Below are positions 49,701 through 61,500 of a DNA stretch of 64,000 nt, in pieces. The notes under the pieces are model-generated. The model worked only from the letters and a program-made list of their open reading frames with translations, was not told the origin of the DNA and searched no databases. The stretch comes from Acanthaster planci. Taxonomy: Eukaryota; Echinodermata; Asteroidea; Valvatida; Acanthasteridae. Numbering within the stretch: the first letter of the stretch is position 1; each line of letters starts with the position of its first letter. The stretch spans positions 510,116-574,115 of the forward strand of contig NW_019091482.1 in the NCBI RefSeq assembly GCF_001949145.1, read 5' to 3'. The position numbers were made by a program, and so were the translations under genes.

Positions 49701-52700
49701 GCAATGCACATTAATGCACAGGCGCCGCGGCAGGCACGTACACCTGGTGAGCCTGCGCCTAAGCATTACCATGAACTGCACACGCGTATCGCTTACTCAA
49801 ATGGCTCCCATGGTGATTACACCTTTTGGGCAGAGTTATCCATCTTGAGCCAAACTGGACAAGGTCATACAGTATGTGCATTTGGGTGCAGTTCTGGACA
49901 CCTTTCATTTTCAGTGCTGACATACGTGTATGTGAAGGCATATATGTATGCAACACTTTTCATCATGGGTGATTTAAAATACAACACATATCACTGGAGA
50001 AACAAATTCTGTGCTCACCAACAAATCATTATAGCAACAGCCAATGCATGCTTGCAAACACTGCCAAACAATATTCATTTCACATTAGGTGATGATGGAG
50101 ATTCAATGGTTGAGTCTTTGGTTGAAAAGTTTTTCTTTATATACGAATGTTTTTTGTTGTTTACTAGGTTTTGAAATGTACATGTACAATGTACTGCGTT
50201 TGTACAAGTGAACAATGAAGGATGATTACTGGACAGCAATGTTGTAAGTCTCGAGACCTTTTTTTGTGGTCTCGGTCTCGCCTTGTCAAAGTCTCGGTCT
50301 TGGGAGGGCTGGTCTTGGTCTCGGATGACATAGTCTCGGGTCTCCCCCTCGAGACCGTCTAGCTACCATGCATGCACGCAGTTGCAAAAGACAACATTAC
50401 CTCCGCTTGAGTCAAATCTTCAACCACTGATACAAATACAACACAGTAATGTTCAGATTTTTTGCAATAAACAATGAAATTGATGCTGGAATGAAGAATA
50501 GTCAACATGGTCAATGCAGCTTGATGCAATCTTGTCACAAGTTGTTACTTTATTTCCAATCCAAAGTAGCCATGCTGCTTGACACCATGGAAATGAGGTT
50601 GTGAGTAGCGGAATTCGCACACTAGACTGGTTCCCGATCCCTACATAGTCTCCAGCTGAACGTAGGGCCGGGACGGGAACCAGTCTGTGTGTGTGCACAC
50701 GCTATGAATTGTGTGCATGTGTGAAAGTGCTTTCATTCCATCTTGTATGTGGTACGTGTTGTTTTAGTAGTTTTGTTACGGTACATCTTTTTTGGATATT
50801 TGTTTTTCAGTATTTTGCTTACAAAAAACAGTCTAAGGATATATGTTTTAATGTTCACATCATATCATTTGGGACACTCGGGTTGAAAATGACCAGACCA
50901 GGGTAAAAATAGTGCGGTTTCACTGATAAAGAATTGCTACATGTATATTCTTTAACAAATATTTGACCTAGGCCTATTTATGTGTGTGTGTTTATGCTAA
51001 TATTTTCATTTTATTTCTTTTGTACTTAATTGTACTGCCATATGTTTGTACCTATTTACCTTTTGGTAAAAAGTAAACATTGGTTTATGGTTGGTCTCGG
51101 TCTCCGATGTTGTGGTCTCAGTCTCGACCTGCAAAAGTCTCGGTCTCAAAGTCCTGGTCTTGGTCATGAAGGAGTAGGTCTCGGTCTTGGTCTCGTATGC
51201 CTTGGTCTCGGTCTCGGACATTAAGGTCTCGGTTACAACACTGCTGGACAGATACGGGAATGTACTAAGTCTACCCTGAGGTTGGAAAGTTGCCTCTTCA
51301 AGTCAAACACAATAGCAGCACACTGCACCGTCAAATTAATGGTGTTATTTCGATGTATGCCAAATCTGGATGATCTCTTGGCCAGCTGTTTTGAAATCGT
51401 GGCTGAAATTGTGCTGTTTGGAATTGACAGTTATTTCGTTCAGAGCTTCCTTGTCAGAAAAACCTCAGATGCATTGAGTTCAAAATTACCTGCACCGGCA
51501 GGCACCACCTTTCCCTGGTTACTGTGCCCGGCAGCGTTTGATGACTGAACTGCCCCCTTGGAGTCGGGAAACAAGACTTGAGTCGAGACAATGTGTGGGA
51601 CATTGATGGTATAATGCTCTGGTAGGTTGGACACCTGCTGTAATCTACCCATCAGGGCTCGCTGAATTGCTTCTTGATTGTACGGACACCTATCCCATAT
51701 AAAATGACATGAGCTTTAACTTCATTATATATCTTTCACTTTAGACTGAGCAGTATGGTTAAATCACGCCTCTGAGAACGGCCCATGTATATTTCCATTA
51801 TGCCACTTAGATTAATCTACTGCCGCAAGTTTAAAATAGTTAATTTTTTTTTCTTTTTAACTTTCCATTTTGGGTCAGAGGTCAAATAAAGGTCAGTTAC
51901 ATGTGTGACATCAGACAGAAACAAGTTTTTTATATCAAAAGTTATTTTCTGAAACTTTTTAAAACTGTGGTCAGTATATTAATATTAATGGCATATATGC
52001 AAATATACGTGGGCCATTTTCAGAGGCAAAGGAAGGACGTTGCTCATAGGATTTCCCAATTTTTTGTCACACACGTAACAGAGAATGGCCCATCATGTGA
52101 GAAATTCTGGAGCATAAAGCCACAGCCTTATGAATTACGCATACGTGCATCATACCAACAAAACTAGGCCAGGCCCAAGCCAACTCAACCAAGTTCCAGC
52201 ATCACCTATCCATAACATCAAGCCCAAGATAACCCACCCTATCCAGACAAACCCAATCTAACCCATACAACCTTCCAAACATAAGGTCCAGCCCTGCCCA
52301 CTTCATCTCAGCTGTGCCTGATGCTTAAACGCAGTCCACAAGTCGCCCCCTCAACCTAGTCTATCCTACAAAGTGTTACCCAGCCAAGCCAAGCCCAGTG
52401 TAACCCATCAGCCCATGTAGCTCAGCTCTGTACTGAACAGCCCGGACCCAGCTCAATTCAGGTCAGCTCAACCTACTTAACACCAACCAGCCCAACCCCA
52501 CCCAGCTAAGCCCACACCGGCACAGTCCAGCTAGCCCAGCACAAGCCAACTCAGCCTGAAGAGTAACACACGTTTTGAAAACATCCATTTTTCCCCTTAC
52601 TTGCCAACAATCACAGATGTCAAGTGAAGAGGCCTCGCCAGAAAGTGCGACAACAGTGCCCCCTGCCATCCTACTACGTTCCATTTGGCCATCTTGTCAC

Positions 52701-55700
52701 TGCAAGACATAGACAACGTCGGATCCCCTCGTCCTGGTTTCAGCCTTAGCAGACCTACCCTGTGGTAGTCTGCTCCGCTCAGGAGTAAATCCTGTGGACC
52801 CTCAGGCATGCATTTTGCCCCAGTCCGATGGATATCTCTACAATAACCGGATGAGCTGTCTGTCTGTTCTGGCAGTTGATTAGGAGCAGTTTTACAATCT
52901 GTCTCATCATCTCGGACCGATGTGCACGCAGGGGATGTTGAACAACACCTGCTTGAGCTCCTATCAAGCAGCAAACTGGGATTGTCTCCATGTTCCGAAA
53001 CTAGAGAATCCGTATCGTTGCATAACTGTTGCACACAAGGTTCTGTCACTGAAACCTGTATCGGTACAGACTTGTCGCACTTCAGTTTTTTGTTGGAATG
53101 TAAACACTCACTTGATGAATCAGACGACAGCTGCAAACTGCTTGCATCTACGTCAAAAGAATCCCCAGCACGCTTGCAGGCACCGCGGTGCCCTCTCAAG
53201 CTCTCATCTTGCACCATCTTCACACCCGCCCCTGCTTCGCAATCGTCACTACTGGGGTCCTTACTCAGTTCAACACCGGCAGGCGATTCCTTGGGGAATA
53301 TCGAAGCATCCCCACACGGCGTTTGACTGGTGAAGAAATGAAATTTGATGGAGTTCTTCAGAGAACACAGACGGTCCTGATCAGGTGAGGTGAAGATAGA
53401 CTCCTGATTTCCTGAGCGGGCAGCTTGCAGCTGCTCATAAAGGTACCTTTTATAAAGAAAAAGGGCCATTTAGGAAGAAGGTTACGGTAACATTTTCTGA
53501 AGTTCCTGAAAAAGTTGCACTCGCTGAAAAAAGGGAGGAAAGAGAGTGATTTTTTCTCCAGAAATTAGCAAGTTTTTTTTAAAGACGGTCTTTACAAAAC
53601 TGCAGGTAGAAGTTATTGGCTTGACTCATCATGAATATATAATCAAAACAGTACAAATGATATCGCATCAATAGATTAGTTCACTGCAGAGTTCCATTTA
53701 AACTGTATCCAAATGGTGAGCATTTGGTATACTGCACATGGGCTGCATGTCAGCCTTGGATTCCAGTAACAATCTTTTCTTTTAATATCTAATACTGCTT
53801 CTTTTCTGTTGAACAGTAGAACATTATACAGTAGAATACAATAGAACAGTAGAATATGAGGAAATGTTCCATTCAACTCGCCTGCGACTCGTTGAATGGA
53901 ACATTTCCTATTTCAACTCATGAAAGTATTCTTTCCATTGCATGAATGAAAAAAAATTATTATTTGTTTTATATAACACCTAAGTACATGTAGATCGGAC
54001 TCTACTGGCTAAAACGATGAGTAACGATTTCAAAAGTGATCATGGGCATAACACACAACCTCTGTTGACCAATTACGTATTGAAGTCCTTTGCGTGCAAT
54101 AGATCAAACTACATGTAACCAAAAGTGCACGGTGTATATAACAAATATCAACGTTTATGACGTAAGCCATGAAATAGTCTATTAAGAAAATATTGACCTA
54201 CAATCCTCCAATCAAATGGCAAGGATCTACTATACTTAGGTCTTTAAAGCATAATAGTTTACCTGAGAAACGCACGTCTAGCTAACACCTCTGCATGGCT
54301 GTCATTGATAATATCCCCTGAAATGAAATAAAGAATTGAGACTGAGTAGGCAACAAGCTCTCGGCATACACAAAAAAACAGAAAAGTACAGGAGTTCTTT
54401 CCACAACTTACATGTATCTCAAACACCCTTGACCTTTAGATTCCCATCTAATTGCAGTACATGTACATGGAAATCTTGTACTTTCATATGAATTTCTCTC
54501 TGTAGTTACCCTATTTATAATACATGTATTTGTTTGGCCATTTCAAACCACAAATGGTAAGATACTGAGCCAACCTCAAATGGACTAATCTGTCCAAATC
54601 GTGCTAACACAGTTGTATTTGAGTCACTAATTTTTGTGATTCAGGTTGCATCATTGTAATGTACATGTAGTGAGTCGAGTCACAACTGGAACATAGTGAC
54701 TTGAGTCGAGTCATTAACAGTCGAGTCCATTCAAGTATTTAGCTTGAGTTGATTTGAGTCACAAATATTTGAATACAATACAATAAATAAAAACATTTTG
54801 AGGTCATTTTAATTTTTTTTTTCTCAAAGATGTGATCACACCACAGCTGACTACTGATGATAACACACGGCATGAACATTATAAACCAGCACTGCAAGTC
54901 ATTGTAAAATAGTTTTAGGCAAAGAAGGGTGCTTTTTGGGGCCCAGTCCTTTTAGCTTTCACTCAAGTCAGGTCTTCTGTTGAGGGACTCAAGTCAAGTC
55001 GAGTCATTTCCATGTACTGTACCTTGTCTGAATTCAAGTTATCGTAAATTTCTTACACTGCACTTTCTCACATTAACCCACTAACATTAAATGGTACAGT
55101 TTTTCACACAGAATATTACAAAACTACAATTTGGTTAGAATTGGGTATGCACTTTTCTACATGCATATCGTTACCTTCTTTGCTCATCTTGCTCCGACCG
55201 ATGCACTTCGTTCCTGTTGCCATAGCAACAACCTTAAGGTCATCTGTTTCAGTTGTAATAGTAAACACGGTAAGATGATTGAAGATAAATGTTTCAAGCA
55301 TGACTAGCACCATGTGACATACATGTACATGTACCAATGGAGCATTCACACATCCACCATCATGACCATTGGCCCAAAACCATCATCAATTTAAAAACTG
55401 AGTCGTGTGATCTTTTCCTAAGCCCACCTCCATATGACCTCAATGGGGGGTCATGCTATTTAGCATCAACAAGCATCAACGAGCATCAACAAAGCATCAA
55501 CAAGTTATTCAAGCATATTTATGCAAAAGATTTATATTTATAATATTAATTAGGGTTCTACATATTATATTCAGTATGTCGCGATTATATAAAATGATAT
55601 TTGAGTGTGGAAATTTGAGCGACAAAGTCAGTTCTGCTTGTGCAGCCCAACCGGCCTAGATCTTGTTTTCAAGTGGACAGCAGAGAAAAGACAGATGGCG

Positions 55701-57249
55701 GCCCCAAACATTGTGAAATTTTTTGTTTTCCTGCATGAATCTAGAAAAAAATGCCTGTTTGTCTTACACAGTGGCACATGTTAGAGTCTGTAAAATATGA
55801 TAAAACGTGTTTGAAATCTTCAGAGGATATTTTCAAGTTGTTGATGCTGTGCTGATGCTGCTTGTGTGTGTTGATGCTTGTTGACGCCAATAGTTCATGT
55901 TGCACGACCGCGACAGGACACTGGTGTAAAATCAAATGAAAAGAATAAATGAATTTTGAGGACACTGTTCCTGGTATAGAACAGCAAAGTACATTTTAAT
56001 TTTTGGACCAATCTAGGCAAATGACAGTGACCTCATGTTGAATAGATGAAGGGTTGATTTTGTGGAATTTTGAGGACTGGGTTTAGATTTGTGAGGGCAA
56101 AAAGCCAATTTACTGCCCAGTTGCCATGTTGATTTTACGGGGTTCATTACCATTAGCACCCTGTTCCTATAACAAGGAAACAAAGTCCACTTCCTTGAAC
56201 TAACTAACATTTTGACCTTAAGGAACCATTACTCAATTCTGATAAGCGTAGTTTATGTACATTTTGACAATATTTAAGCAAGAAAACTTCAAATTTCTAA
56301 CCCGAGTTTGGCAAAAGACAACTACTCAGTCGAATCACGCCATTTTGTTTCGTCCAGTTACCCGACTCGGGCTCTTTGGATTCATCAAAACAAATCTCCA
56401 TCCAGGTCAAGGCACCAGACAACATTTGCCTATTTGTCGTTCACAGCTACCTTCAGCATGTTCGGGGTGGTCATGTACGCTGCCGTTTTACCCAAACATT
56501 TCTCTCAAAAACCAAATGGCCCACTTTCTTTTTTTTCTGATATGTAAGAGAACATCATCAACAACTTGTTTAGATAAGTTACTTCGAAAAAGTAGAATTT
56601 GTTCCCTTATATTAGGAACAGGGTGCTAAAGGAAATGAACACCGATTTTAGCACCCCCGTGCAAGTATGTGAACAAAGCTACGACAATAACAATCGTGAG
56701 CATCCATTCGCCAAACGTTACGTAATGTTGTCATGAATTTGTTTCCCTCTGTTAAATCTTCTGAGCATGCGCACATAACACATGGAAAAAGGCTAGCCAG
56801 TCCATGGCCATGGTTGAACTTTCAATCATATGGTCAGTAATCCGTCAAAAGGTTATTTTTCTTTGCAATTTCCAAATCACAATTCACAAAATCAACACAA
56901 GGTGAACATATTCATGATAATGGAGAAAGCATTGCCTTTTTAATTGCACTCTTTTGAGGACTGACCAGTCATGCCTGATGGCCTACTTAAAAGTCTAGGC
57001 CTTCAGGCATGACAGGTCAGTTTAGTTTTACGAAAACTAAGAATAATAAAATGGGGGTCCCGAATACACAATTCCCAATCAAAATGATTGGCCAAAATCA
57101 TGTCTCTTAGTCTTACTTTCATTAACTTGCACGATTGCAGCCAGCAGAGTCCACTCCTTGTTCGCTTGTGGCTTACCCTTCTTTGGGAGGACTTCTGTGT
57201 AGTGTCTAACACACAAGGTAGCCACCTCCTTGGCAAAGTTTTGATCCAT
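46797..57249 (-). CDS. ADAT1: ADAT1, tRNA-specific adenosine deaminase 1, complete (539 aa)
   Basis: Eight exons: 57249-57117, 55243-55175, 54317-54263, 53446-52601, 51689-51490, 48621-48522, 47678-47592 and 46926-46797 (TAA). All phases agree (1620 bp). The enzyme converts A37 to inosine in eukaryotic tRNA-Ala. Family marks: [20 protein letters not shown] in exon 1; [17 protein letters not shown] in exon 2; [13 protein letters not shown] in exon 3 (zinc ligand His75, proton shuttle Glu77); TPCGDAS (Cys130) and [11 protein letters not shown] (Cys334) in exon 4; [15 protein letters not shown] in exon 5; a short tail ending [10 protein letters not shown]. Between the two cysteine motifs lies a long Ser/Asp-rich, probably disordered insert (about residues 135-290); human ADAT1 has a variable insert in the same place. 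The ATG at 57249 matches the family's N-terminal length; an in-frame ATG at 57285 is also possible. Confidence 0.96.
48285..48485. mobile_element. Diverged relative of the hAT-like acaagtcc elements
   Basis: Left end gggctgtaatggagtccatc and right end gcaagtcc-type words ending cagccct are inverted. The arms again hold acaagtcc units around a core like tgacaaaattcttcttttgtcactgt. No clear target-site duplication was read. Confidence 0.45.
48738..49440. mobile_element. Element C relative, copy 2 (ADAT1 intron 5)
   Basis: Carries the same blocks as 2811-3395, mostly in reverse orientation and in a partly different order, so this is a mosaic or rearranged copy. It lies in the ADAT1 intron between exons 6 and 5. 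Confidence 0.45.
49577..49635. repeat. Hairpin and agc-rich stretch
   Basis: agcgctgca and tgcagcgct form a perfect 9-bp stem with a 6-base loop, followed by cagcagcagcgtagcagcgc. Within ADAT1 intron 5. Confidence 0.5.
50237..51243. mobile_element. hAT-like non-autonomous element, 1007 bp, with ggtctcg-repeat arms
   Basis: Left end caatgttgtaagtctcgagac, right end ggtctcggttacaacactg, with a perfect 8-bp target-site duplication ctggacag on both sides (50229-50236 and 51244-51251). Both arms consist of ggtctcggtctcg-like repeats (50250-50365 and 51085-51235); about 700 bp between them show no coding frame. It lies in ADAT1 intron 5. Confidence 0.85.
52155..52555 (+). repeat. Degenerate C-rich simple repeat (ADAT1 intron 4)
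   Basis: About 400 bp dominated by variants of aacccagcccaag and cagctcaacc, with almost no G-runs. It lies about 45 bp beyond the exon 4 donor in the sense of ADAT1, so a long C-rich (G-rich in the transcript) tract follows the donor. Confidence 0.65.
54610..55030. repeat. gagtcgagtca-type degenerate repeat, possible member of the hAT-like group
   Basis: Starts cagttgtatttgagtcac and carries gagtcgagtca words, then tttgaatacaatac near 54765, and ends with caagtcaagtcgagtcat words near 54980. The ends resemble those of the hAT-like elements, but no target-site duplication was found. Confidence 0.4.
55447..55895. mobile_element. MITE family F, copy 2 (ADAT1 intron 1)
   Basis: Same ends and interior as 34728-35240, in the same orientation. 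The left end has extra repeats of the 10-mer caagcatcaa. It lies 204 bp upstream, in transcription sense, of ADAT1 exon 2. Confidence 0.7.
56960..57021. ncRNA. 62-nt strong hairpin in ADAT1 intron 1 (miRNA-like or MITE)
   Basis: Arms actgaccagtcatgcctgat+ggcct (56960-56984) and its complement (56997-57021) pair over 25 bases with two mismatches, with a 12-base loop. The shape would suit a small pre-miRNA, but a short palindromic MITE is at least as likely. Confidence 0.3.
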
Positions 57250-58520
57250 TTGTTTACATTTACTAACCGTGACACCTGGCAGCAATAGACGTACATGTAC
57301 ATGTACATGTATGTGTGCAACTCACGCGTTTGAAAGAAGTTAGACGGGTTCTCTTGCAGACAAAGCGTGCGCAGAACACGATCGTTCGTCTGGGATCAAA
57401 CAATAAGTAAACAATGTTATGCAATTTATGTATGGAGCAGAAAAGGTGAGGCGGGTCAAGCGTCTGGCGTGTGCTATAGTCAATTCAGTGGTGGTCATCA
57501 GACAGCGCATGGTCAGCGGATGAACAGCAGGGTAACATTTTTGAAACCTTTAACATAACACATGAAATAGGTAATCTTTGAAATGATTTCAGTGAATTGG
57601 TGAAATAGTAGAAAGATTTCAGTATTCAGGGTTCTTGCATGCACAGAGCCTGTGCCGCAGATGACTGTATTCCACCCTTTTTTTCCAAAAGTGGCCAACT
57701 TGCCACGTGAACATCGTTTTCAGCAACAATTGGGGAGAATTGTTGACAGCTTTCTTTGGTGGAATGTCAAAATACAATTGTATTATTACTACATGTATCT
57801 ATGGGCCATTTCCTTGTGCCATGAGCCGTAGATTTCGTTTCAATTCCAAGCCACAATCTTGCCAACCGTTTACAGGTGTGTTTGTCCTAATTATGCCTGA
57901 ATCTTTGGTATGGTGTTTGTTTGCGGCCTTACCAATGTACCTGTTTTTACCCATTATATTTTTTTAAAAAATGGGGAGGGTATTTAAAATAATAATTTAC
58001 ACTACAATTTTTAGCCCAAAATATAAAGATGGGAATCATGATCAATTTAAAGTTTTTGTTAACATGCACTAATATGTAAGACTTTTCAAGAATGTCCTAT
58101 TCAGTACTGGTTAGCTACCCAATACTACATGATACGTATTTCGCTGGCTCATCTTAGGAGACCTCTGCATGATTTTCTACTTTGAGCCTGCTGAAAAGAA
58201 ACCTGACTGTTTTTATGTTTGGCCTAATTGATGTCAAAATTATGTTAGACTCGCCATATGCTTTGTCAAGGTTATCTTTTGTTATCATGAGGGTACATGT
58301 ATATGTAGGCGTGTCCGTGTACCTATGCTGACAGAGACCAAGGGGGGGATCGTTAAATATCACTGACAAATTTCAGGAAATGTTCTTACAGGTTGATGAA
58401 GTTACATGTACATGTTATGATGTAGAGGGTGTCAGTGGAAGTTAGAACAGTGAAGGTTTGCTGACAGTTTTTCCCTCTCTGTCTTGTCTACACCAGTCTC
58501 TATTCATATATTAGCAAGAC
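57250..58520. promoter_or_regulatory. Divergent intergenic region between ADAT1 and DHRS1
   Basis: 1.27 kb separate the two start codons, which face away from each other, so both promoters must lie here or in unseen 5' exons. No TATA box or CpG-rich core stands out, and short frames inside are unsupported. Confidence 0.45.
57289..57312 (+). repeat. acatgt microsatellite
   Basis: gtacatgtacatgtacatgta repeat about 40 bp upstream of the ADAT1 start codon. The acatgta word is also scattered through the rest of the window. Confidence 0.8.
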
Positions 58521-61500
58521 ATGGCCTCTTCATTAAAGGGTAAAGTGTGCCTGGTGACCGGTGCGAGTCGGGGGATTGGTCGAGGCATCGCACTGCAACT
58601 TGGTGAGGCAGGGGCAACTGTTTACATCACAGGTAAAAATAAGTAGTATTAAGGTGGAAGAGTCCTCCGGACAATTAACTGCCATGTAAATGGGGATGGA
58701 AATTTACTGGAGTACTCAAAGTGCTCTCATTTTTTCAAGGGAGCACGGGAAGCAGATAAACTGTGCCGTATGCATACACGTACATTGTGTACATGCCAAT
58801 ATTTCAAATTTATGGGGAGGGGGCACATGAGGGGGCAGGTACCGAGTACACCCCAAACTCGACATTGGGGTTATGGCTCTGCCAGCTTGCACGTTTGATG
58901 TGTTGTCAGTAGAATAAAATGCTTTATATTGGATCGGATATTCATTTCTCAGGTTGTTTCTATGAATCTACTTTTTTGCCAAAATTGTGAACAAAATTGT
59001 ATGTGCCTTTGCTACAGAACTTTTTCTCTGACTATACATGTATGTGGCAATCATGAAAATGTATGCTTGTGTCCCATTTGCATATTGTTATTTTCAGTGT
59101 GTGTCATTATCCCTGAGCGTGTCTTGTGGTATTCATGCTACATGTAATTCGAATATTCATGAGGAAGTTGCAAAAAGAAAAGGCAGTCTTATTTTTTCAT
59201 ACATTTCACATGTTTCAGAGATATGAATTTTTGCCCCAAAATACAGGTATTGTTGTTAAATTCATTTCTTTATAATAATGTTGTTGCATTGAGGTATTTT
59301 TCTTGTTTTTTAAAAGTTTGATTGGCCCTTTATTTGCCTTGAATGTACTTGTTTTACCAAATCATATGATATCCTTTCTTATAAGGGCGAACTCTAAAAC
59401 CAAAGACAGATGGCACTCCAGGAACTCAGGGGTCTTTGTCTGATACTGCGATAGAGGTAAACTTTAGAAAAAAGTGGTTGCTTAACAGATTTTGATTCTG
59501 TCTGATCTTAATGTCAAAGTTTGTTCACTTTTGTAGTGAATTTTTTGCGACATTACAAGAATTTCCAGAGATTCGTTGGTTTGTCAGTCTACGTCAGAAG
59601 ACAAGCAGAAAAAAAGGTTGAGCTCTGGTACTCACCGTGCATGTACCTGTGAAAACACTGGTCCCTAACACTCACCATGTCGCCTGGATGTCCCAAGTCA
59701 CCCAGAGATTGCACCCTGTGATATGTCTCATCCTGCCATTTCTCGAGTAACTGTGCTAACAAATGAGCCCTTTGCTTGAGATGTGATTTTTGAATGAGTT
59801 GGTTGCAGGATTGTAGATTCCATAGCACTCTCTTTCAACTTTTAATGGACAAAGGAATTGAAATATTTGACTGAAATTTGTGAAATTGCACCTTTGTGTT
59901 TCAGTTAACCTCGTTTTCCATTTTTGTTTATTATTTTTATCTGTACTTCGGAGCCCCTTGGTTTTTATTCTAATATGACTTAGCATATTCATAAGCAGAA
60001 CTGCGATATGATCCAAGGTACTGAACCTCAATGTTGCGTTGATTTGTTCACCAAAAAATGCTAGATTTTCATATACTTGTACAAGTTTCACTGTCAAAGA
60101 TTTCCTTTGTCAATTTACTGTTGTGTACATGTAAGTATTTTCAAAGAGCTAATTGGGGGCTCAACATTTTACGTCACCCTAACTGGTGTGGAAAAGCTTT
60201 GTGAATTTTGAATTAAAAAAAAATGCACTTGAAGCCCTCCAAAAAGGTTTGGACTAGTTCCATACATTGCCAAAGAGTTTAAGCATGCACAAAAAGTCAT
60301 TCTAAGAAATATCTCAGGCATCGATTCTTTAAATATTACGGTCATGTTTAGAAGTAAACAGTGAAGTCAGTAGCAAGCAGTTTCTCCACAGCTTTCATGT
60401 TTCAAAACATTGGACCTACATGTATACTTTTGAACGGATGAGCAGATTGAAGCTCGCGGTGGCAAATGCATCCCTGTGCAGTGTGATCACTCTGATGATG
60501 AGCAGGTCGAGAAGGTGTTCCATCGTATCGCCAGTGATCAGGACGGACGGCTGGATCTCCTTGTCAATAATGCGTATGCAGGAGTCAAAGTAAGAGATGT
60601 CCGCGTTTGCCAGTAATAAGGGCTATTTGTCTACATACTGGTTTTTTAATAAGGAAATAAAAATGTGCTTGATTGTTCTTAAACATGCATCTAAGACTGG
60701 CTCAGGAGAATGGATGTGATTCATGCCCGAGCCGCATTATCAGCATTCATACATGTATTTATTCCCATTCATAAATACCAATTTTTTGGTTAGAGAGTCA
60801 AAAGAAGTCAATATATAATGGATTTCAAATGATTTTGTCCCAGAATTTTGCTTTCATCCTGAACATCCCAGTCCATTTTATGGTATATTCCTCATGTAAG
60901 TTGTACAAAAGAATCTCCTTATATGGGCTTGGCGTGCGTGTAGTGAGCCGCGTGCATGTAGACTCTTGACCAATCAGACTCCATTAAACTGTCTGGTATC
61001 CAGGTGCCACTGTGTGATTTACACAGCGGGCATTATCAAATGTTAAATGTTGCATGTTGTTGAGTAGTGAAACTGTCTGAGTTACACATATTTATGAGTG
61101 ATTGTTTTGGTTGAATGCAGGTACATGAAAGTTTTCATTGGTGCCGTGAGATGTATATCTCTTTTACAAGTTTAGGAGGTTTTGAAAAGATGCAGGGAGC
61201 TTTCAGGCAGTGTTTTCTGAGAGAACCCTGATTCGTTGTGCATTGTACATGTATCTTTGTTTTCTGTACGACAGCTTTTTTCCCTGGGCATTAATGAGCT
61301 GTTTCTTTGGCAGGATATATTAGAAACCACTGGAAAGCCATTTTGGGAGGTACCATCATCCGTGTGGGATTCAGTGAACAACGTGGGATTAAGGTGAGCT
61401 CAGGTGAAATCCAATGAAGGAACTGTGTGAAGAGATTGAAGATCTGTGGTCTTTGTGCCTTTCCCCCTGGATCAACTTTGTTACTGCAGAAAGTCATCAG

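Noticed and set aside
49677-50174. 165-codon plus-strand frame in ADAT1 intron 5
   Set aside because: No recognisable domain; composition is like its surroundings and it lies antisense in an intron.
52922-53333. 137- and 134-codon plus-strand frames
   Set aside because: Shadows of the ADAT1 exon 4 coding strand.
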